Positions 59,887 to 64,000 of a stretch of 64,000 nucleotides of DNA are shown piece by piece (within the stretch, counting starts at the first letter, position 1; every line of letters starts with the position of its first letter). The stretch lies in the NCBI RefSeq assembly GCF_037861325.1, contig NZ_JAFELW010000001.1; one strand, 5' to 3'. The notes below the pieces were generated by a model. The model was not told where the DNA came from. It was given only the letters and a program-made list of their open reading frames with translations, and did not search any database. The translations under genes were made by a program, and so were the position numbers. Source of the stretch: Riemerella anatipestifer_F (GTDB taxonomy: Bacteria; Bacteroidota; Bacteroidia; Flavobacteriales; Weeksellaceae).

Positions 59887-60416
59887 TAACTCAAAAATTT
59901 AGAAATTTCCTGTTGGATTTCATTAACTTCTTCTATTGTTTTTTGCTTTGCGGCATAGACACAAAGCGTTTTTTCTACCGATACACCTAGAGTTTCCAAA
60001 CTCTTGGTAAGGGGCAATATAAAGTCTTCTATTGGTTTCTCGTACATTCCACCCTTGGCATAGGAATTTTCGGAGCCTCCCGCACTTACAATTATCATGG
60101 CTTTTTTCCCTGCGAGTGGATTTTCATTCTGTTTACCAAGCCACTTCATATCCAATACCTCGCTTAACCATAAATTAAGCAATGGTGGGATACCTAACCA
60201 TATCAACGGAAATTGAAAGATGAGTTTGTCGTAGTTTTTAATCCTTTTTCGTTCCCTAAATGCAGCGATATGAAAATTAGGATATTCTTCGTACAAATCT
60301 CTAAAAGTAATATTTTCTTTATCTTGGTAAAATGAAATAAGATGAGTATTAAATACCGAATATTCTAAAAACGGATGTGCAAATAATACTAAGGTTTTCT
60401 CTACTTTACTTTCCAA
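59886..60416 (-). CDS. KefF/KefG-like NAD(P)H-dependent flavoprotein
   Basis: A 176-residue flavodoxin-fold quinone oxidoreductase of the DT-diaphorase type. TLVLFAHPFLEYSVFNTHLI (8-27), YDKLIFQFPLIWLGIPPLLNLWLSEVLD (about 62-89) and AMIIVSAGGSENSYAKGGMYEKPIEDFI (about 106-133) fit the family. KefF/KefG bind Kef channels as activating partners. Here the gene precedes the antiporter and overlaps it by one base, which makes this role likely. No glutathione-synthesis gene is in view. Confidence 0.9.
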   Translation of the reverse strand: MESKVEKTLVLFAHPFLEYSVFNTHLISFYQDKENITFRDLYEEYPNFHIAAFRERKRIKNYDKLIFQFPLIWLGIPPLLNLWLSEVLDMKWLGKQNENPLAGKKAMIIVSAGGSENSYAKGGMYEKPIEDFILPLTKSLETLGVSVEKTLCVYAAKQKTIEEVNEIQQEISKFLS

Positions 60417-60511
60417 TTTTATAGCGTTTGGCGTAAAGGTAATATTTTAAAACTTAAAAAGCAAATTTGGAAAACCACCACAATCATTCATTATAAGAGC
60501 ATTTTCTTTCT

Positions 60512-61171
60512 TTATGATAGGTTTTGAAGTTGTTTTAGCTTCTCATTTAGTCTTTTAATAATAATACCGTAAATCAGCCTATAATAAAGCCATATAAACC
60601 CAACTCCCAAAAAGATAGACACAATATAACTTACCAAAAACACCAAGAATTTCGGCTCTGAAAATGAAACATTTTGTACATAAGCCAAGTAAATAATTTC
60701 TACCAAATACCCCAACATAATCACAAGAAACATCGCTAAATTAGCTAAGATAAAAGCATTTACTATTCTTCTAAATTTAATAATCTGAGTGATAAATTTC
60801 TTAAGGTTAGATTCTATACTTATCTTTTGATAACTGTAATAAAAAAGCAACACAAACAAAAGCGTAAGAATAAGACTTGCCTCTTTAATAAATAACTCTA
60901 TATTATGATAGTTTTCTATTAAATGTGTACCTATTTTAATGTTCATTTTATTAAAAACATTCAGCAAGGCTGGCTCTCTCTTAACAGAACAAAAACCATA
61001 AATATTAAAAGCCAATATTATAAGAAACTCTGCAACACTTATCCAAAAAATAGTTTTTACATAATTGCGAGATTTCCTATTCAGCATCTGTTCTATCTGC
61101 TGATTATCGTAAGTAGGTTTAGGCTGTTCTTTCCAAACCTCTTTCATTTTATCTATATCAAAATTAGGCAT
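60512..61171 (-). CDS. Four-helix membrane protein overlapping an ECF sigma gene, possible anti-sigma factor
   Basis: A 219-residue protein. The N-terminal cytoplasmic stretch MPNFDIDKMKEVWKEQPKPTYDNQQIEQMLNRKSRNYVKTI is followed by four hydrophobic segments (about 42-64, 94-114, 138-160 and 181-207). Its start lies 8 bases inside the sigma gene, so the two are translationally coupled. Small membrane proteins placed like this often act as anti-sigma factors, but there is no zinc-binding HxxxCxxC ZAS motif and no FecR-like domain, so the role is inferred from position only. Confidence 0.75.
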   Translation of the reverse strand: MPNFDIDKMKEVWKEQPKPTYDNQQIEQMLNRKSRNYVKTIFWISVAEFLIILAFNIYGFCSVKREPALLNVFNKMNIKIGTHLIENYHNIELFIKEASLILTLLFVLLFYYSYQKISIESNLKKFITQIIKFRRIVNAFILANLAMFLVIMLGYLVEIIYLAYVQNVSFSEPKFLVFLVSYIVSIFLGVGFIWLYYRLIYGIIIKRLNEKLKQLQNLS

Positions 61172-61658
61172 ATTGTTCCATTAGTGTTTTTAAAGTTTTT
61201 TTAAGACGATTCATCTTCACCCTTGCATTAACCTCTGTTATCCCCAAAGTTTCTGCGATTTCTTTGTAGGACAATTCATCCAAGTACATCATTACAATAG
61301 CTCGCTCTACCTCGGGTAGCTTTTTTATCACCTTGTAAAGAAGTTCTATTTGCTGCCTTTGCTCATGCTGATTATCCTCGGGAGTATTATAAAAACCTTC
61401 ATTAAGTTCGTTTGTTTTAAGTGATTTTGAGGATTTTCTAAAAAGTGTAATAGCTGTATTCAAAGACACCCTATACATCCAAGTAGATATTTTGGACTGA
61501 CCATTAAAAGAATCAAAAGAACGCCATAATTGTAGCACAATTTCTTGAAATAAATCTTGCTCGTCTTCTAGAGTATTAGTGTACATTCTAGAAACTTTAA
61601 TGATAAGCCCTTGATTGATTTTAATAAGTTCCGAAAAGTCTTTTTCTTTTTGAGACAT
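61164..61658 (-). CDS. ECF-family RNA polymerase sigma factor
   Basis: A 164-residue sigma-70 ECF protein. Region 2 has LIKINQGLIIKVSRMYTNTLEDEQDLFQEIVLQLWRSFDSFNGQSKISTWMYRVSLNTAITLFRK (about 10-75). Region 4 has LPEVERAIVMMYLDELSYKEIAETLGITEVNARVKMNRLKKTLKTLM (about 112-159), both complete. The ATG at 61658 is preferred over one 6 codons upstream because the family usually begins with MxQKEKxF. It overlaps the membrane protein gene by 8 bases. Confidence 0.92.
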   Translation of the reverse strand: MSQKEKDFSELIKINQGLIIKVSRMYTNTLEDEQDLFQEIVLQLWRSFDSFNGQSKISTWMYRVSLNTAITLFRKSSKSLKTNELNEGFYNTPEDNQHEQRQQIELLYKVIKKLPEVERAIVMMYLDELSYKEIAETLGITEVNARVKMNRLKKTLKTLMEQYA

Positions 61659-61720
61659 TACTTCTTTTATCGGCACGAATATAACAAATTACCCTCATAT
61701 ATCTCATATCCAAATCAATA

Positions 61721-61750
61721 AAAAAACAGACCAATTTCTTAACTGGTCTG
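61721..61750 (-). terminator. Terminator after the nucleoside permease gene
   Basis: The stem CAGACCA / TGGTCTG with a 10-base loop is followed, in the minus direction, by TTTTTTTATTG. It also isolates the ECF sigma gene from the permease transcript. Confidence 0.8.
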
Positions 61751-61776
61751 CCTTCTGTATTGATAAATATAAAATT

Positions 61777-63036
61777 CTAATGTTTTACTGTTGCTACTTC
61801 TTCTGGCTTATGTTTATGCTTAAACATCACAGCAAAAAGAACCGTAATTATTAAAGCATATATTGAAAACACTAGCCATATCTCGTGCCACATTTTATTA
61901 CCCGAAGCATCTAAAAAGAACGCATCTATCATTCTACCACTCACTACACTACCCATAATAGCCCCAAAGCCGTTCGTCATCATCATAAATAACCCTTGTG
62001 CTGAGGAACGAATTTTCTCGTCTGTTGTCGCCTCTACGAATAACGAACCCGATACATTAAAGAAGTCAAACGCCATACCGTACACAATACACGATAGAAT
62101 AATAAGCACCAATCCAAAGCCTTCTGGAGAACCATAAGCAAAGAATCCAAAGCGAAGCACCCAAGCTCCCATACTCATCAACATTACTTTTTTAATACCA
62201 AATTTCTTTAAGAAAAACGGTATTGCTAGAATGAATAGCGTTTCGGATATTTGAGAAATAGACATAATAATGGTAGAACGCTCGACTACTAAACTATTTT
62301 TGTATAATGGATTTTTACCAAAATCTGATAAAAAAGTATCCCCATAAGCATTTGTAAGTTGTAAAGCAGCGCCTAAAAACATAGAGAACAAGAAGAACAA
62401 CGCCATCTTATAACTCTTAAATAGTTTAAACGCATTGAAACCCATCTTCTCTTGCCAAGAAGCCTCTTTAGGAATCAAATTCTGTGGTGGACACTTTGGA
62501 AGTGTAAAGGCATAAATACCCAATAACACTGCTACTATCGCCGCAATATAAAACTGATTTTCAGACGCTTTATTTCCTGTAAGATTAGTAACCCACATCG
62601 CTGCAATAAACCCAACTGTCCCCCAAACTCTAAGGCTAGGAAACACCTTAACTACATCATAATGATGCTCTTTAAGAATATGATAATTGATTGAATTAGA
62701 CAACGCAATTGTAGGCATATAAAACACCATTGCCACCAACATCACCCAAAAGAAAGCCGTAGGGGCTGAAGCATGAGGTAAATAGAAAAGCGTCCCTGCA
62801 TAAGCAATTTGTAATATTCCGTAAAGTTTCTCAGCGTTTATCCACCTGTCTGCTACTATCCCTGCCAAAGTAGGCATAAAGATAGAGGCAATCCCCATTG
62901 TGGAGAATATAACCCCAAACTCTGCACCTCCCCATTGCTTAGTATCAAACCAAAAAGTAGCCATCGTAATAAGCCAAGCTCCCCACACGAAATACTGTAA
63001 AAAATTAAGTACAGTAAGTTTTAGTTTTATATTCAT
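61777..63036 (-). CDS. Nucleoside:H+ symporter family MFS permease (NupG-like)
   Basis: A 419-residue major-facilitator protein with 12 membrane helices. MNIKLKLTVLNFLQYFVWGAWLITMATFW (1-29), FSTMGIASIFMPTLAGIVADRWINAEKLYG (about 44-73) and SRxxG-like words SLRVWGTVGFIAAMWV (about 129-144) match the nucleoside symporter family (NHS). It should import nucleosides with protons. In many Bacteroidota this family is used with a nucleoside hydrolase, none of which is next to it. It lies 12 bases after the bifunctional-nuclease gene on the same strand. Confidence 0.88.
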   Translation of the reverse strand: MNIKLKLTVLNFLQYFVWGAWLITMATFWFDTKQWGGAEFGVIFSTMGIASIFMPTLAGIVADRWINAEKLYGILQIAYAGTLFYLPHASAPTAFFWVMLVAMVFYMPTIALSNSINYHILKEHHYDVVKVFPSLRVWGTVGFIAAMWVTNLTGNKASENQFYIAAIVAVLLGIYAFTLPKCPPQNLIPKEASWQEKMGFNAFKLFKSYKMALFFLFSMFLGAALQLTNAYGDTFLSDFGKNPLYKNSLVVERSTIIMSISQISETLFILAIPFFLKKFGIKKVMLMSMGAWVLRFGFFAYGSPEGFGLVLIILSCIVYGMAFDFFNVSGSLFVEATTDEKIRSSAQGLFMMMTNGFGAIMGSVVSGRMIDAFFLDASGNKMWHEIWLVFSIYALIITVLFAVMFKHKHKPEEVATVKH

Positions 63037-63048
63037 TTTTAGTCTATT

Positions 63049-63645
63049 TTAATCTATTGGTCTTTGTCGTCTCTTAATCTCTTCTTGCAACTGAAAAGCC
63101 AAGTCAAAATCTTCGTTTTTCACGGCTTCGTCTAGTTGCATTCTTAACTCTTCTAAAGATACTCTATTATCTCGTTTTTCATTATGAAATTCTGTAACTA
63201 TATCCTCCTCTTCACTTAATTGTTGTATCTCTAAAAGAATACCTGCTTCTTCCAAAACCTCCTTAGTGGTATAAATAGACACCCCGAATCTCACCGCCAT
63301 TGCTACTGCATCAGAAGTTCTCGCATCTAAGAACAAAGTTTCCCCTGTAGAATTATTTTTGAAATGGATATGAGAAAAGAAAACACCATCTATAATTTGA
63401 TAAATTACAATATATTCTAAACTATAATTGGTATCTCTAATAAAACTAGCAAACAAATCGTGCGTAAGAGGACGGACAGGTTTCAAATCTTTCTCCAAAG
63501 CTAAAGATATAGATTGAGCCTCAAAACTACCTATCACTACTGGTAATTTTATAGAACTTTCCACCTCTTCTAAAAGCAAAGCATAAGCCCCCGATTGTGT
63601 TTGGCTGTAAGAGATACCTCTAATAACTAGCTTTTTATAATCCAT
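63049..63645 (-). CDS. Bifunctional nuclease (DUF151) family protein with UVR motif
   Basis: A 198-residue protein. The BFN/DUF151 domain covers about 1-140: LVIRGISYSQTQSGAYALLLEE, LPVVIGSFEAQSISLALE, RPLTHDLFASFI and LDARTSDAVAMAVRFGVSIYTTKEVLEEAGI. A C-terminal UvrB/UvrC-type helical hairpin (about 163-193, LRMQLDEAVKNEDFDLAFQLQEEIKRRQ) follows. Related plant and bacterial proteins show RNase and DNase activity, but the cellular role is unsettled. The start at 63645 sits 4 bases after a promoter core; the longer frame would translate it. Confidence 0.9.
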   Translation of the reverse strand: MDYKKLVIRGISYSQTQSGAYALLLEEVESSIKLPVVIGSFEAQSISLALEKDLKPVRPLTHDLFASFIRDTNYSLEYIVIYQIIDGVFFSHIHFKNNSTGETLFLDARTSDAVAMAVRFGVSIYTTKEVLEEAGILLEIQQLSEEEDIVTEFHNEKRDNRVSLEELRMQLDEAVKNEDFDLAFQLQEEIKRRQRPID

Positions 63646-63649
63646 AGAG

Positions 63650-63657
63650 CAAAGATA
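63650..63657 (-). promoter_or_regulatory. Promoter -7 element directly abutting the BFN start (TATCTTTG)
   Basis: In the minus direction TATCTTTG ends 4 bases before the ATG at 63645. The string TATCTTTGCTCTATG is the same as at the GH3 gene (46911-46925). The preceding T-run belongs to a terminator. Confidence 0.6.
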
Positions 63658-63659
63658 TA

Positions 63660-63693
63660 TAAAAAACACCATACCCTTGAATAAGTATGGTGT
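63660..63693 (-). terminator. Terminator after etfA
   Basis: Perfect 9-bp arms ACACCATAC and GTATGGTGT (63666-63674, 63685-63693) with a 10-base loop; the minus direction continues with six T. Confidence 0.85.
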
Positions 63694-63718
63694 CTTTTCT
63701 TTAATTTTATGATAAAAT

Positions 63719-64000
63719 TTAGGCTTCTTTTATTGCTTTTATTTTTTCGGTAAGAGCAGGTATCACTTGGAAAGCATCGCCTACCACACCGTAATCCGCA
63801 GATTTAAAGAATGGTGCTTCAGGGTCATTATTGATAACCACAATGGTTTTAGACGAGTTAACTCCTGCTAAGTGCTGAATAGCCCCAGAAATACCTATTG
63901 CAACATACAAATTAGGTGCTATCGCTTTACCTGTTTGTCCCACGTGTTCAGAGTGAGGTCTCCAACCAATATCAGAAACTGGTTTAGAACAAGCAGTAGC
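63719..64000 (-). CDS. etfA: Electron transfer flavoprotein alpha subunit, C-terminal part (cut by window edge)
   Basis: The last 93 codons and stop of an EtfA/FixB protein. Residues read include SKPVSDIGWRPHSEHVGQTG, KAIAPNLYVAIGISGAIQHLAGV and NSSKTIVVINNDPEAPFFKSADYGVVGDAF, the FAD-binding signature region of the family. EtfA with EtfB passes electrons from acyl-CoA dehydrogenases to the respiratory chain. The upstream part, and presumably etfB, lie beyond the window. An internal GTG gives a shorter frame, but the sequence before it is plainly continuous EtfA. Confidence 0.96.
   Translation of the reverse strand, partial: ATACSKPVSDIGWRPHSEHVGQTGKAIAPNLYVAIGISGAIQHLAGVNSSKTIVVINNDPEAPFFKSADYGVVGDAFQVIPALTEKIKAIKEA

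Overview
The window looks like a contiguous piece of a chromosome from an AT-rich member of the Bacteroidota, class Flavobacteriia. A Weeksellaceae genus such as Chryseobacterium or Riemerella is my best guess, but the genus is inferred, not shown. Supporting signs are a SusC/SusD pair with a GH97 enzyme, a surface protein ending in a type IX secretion type-B sorting domain, lipoproteins without proteobacterial-style neighbours, and repeated promoter cores of the form TAnnTTTG a short way upstream of start codons.

Layout. 0-7.5 kb is a small starch/alpha-glucan utilisation locus on the minus strand (susC, susD, GH97 susB), followed by the start of a tricorn-like peptidase gene cut by the window edge. 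7.7-11 kb holds dapA, corA, an MntR-like regulator and a sirtuin. 11.0-14.4 kb is an accessory block of small minus-strand genes (SRPBCC protein, Crp/Fnr regulator, isochorismatase-like hydrolase, two unknown membrane proteins) separated by long imperfect palindromes and bounded by matched inverted motifs. 14.4-29.4 kb is mostly housekeeping: mgtE, rsmA, ftsX, uppP, rsmE, tsaD, tamB, an Lrp regulator, an Rrf2 regulator, an RsmI-like methyltransferase, a low-molecular-weight phosphatase and dnaA. 29.5-40.4 kb has thioesterases, peptidase E, a large secreted protein, an amino-acid permease, an HD hydrolase, rluF, truB, pyrH and frr.

40.4-44.9 kb is a second accessory block: unknown secreted or membrane proteins, a decayed S41 peptidase gene and three copies of a repeat of about 55-85 bp lying 5' of the gene units. 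One copy ends in the same terminal motif seen in the 11-14 kb block. This is the least conventional part of the window: the two blocks look like parts of one cassette-like system that has no recombinase gene in view.

45-64 kb returns to core functions: tRNA-Ser, crcB, a putative structured intergenic element, trxB, a GH3-type protein with an MFS exporter, two secreted proteins of unknown role, rlmH, a YihY protein, then a cobalamin riboswitch controlling a BtuB-like receptor and a BtuG-like surface beta-propeller. After these come a Kef-type antiporter with its flavoprotein partner, an ECF sigma factor with a membrane protein overlapping it, a nucleoside permease, a bifunctional-nuclease protein and the 3' end of etfA.

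How the genes fit together: two TonB-dependent uptake systems (glucan and vitamin B12) each pair a receptor with a surface lipoprotein, and the B12 system has a visible RNA switch. Several regulators (MntR-like, Lrp, Rrf2, Crp/Fnr, ECF sigma) sit beside short operons. All coordinates, motifs and repeats were read by eye; no database search was run.
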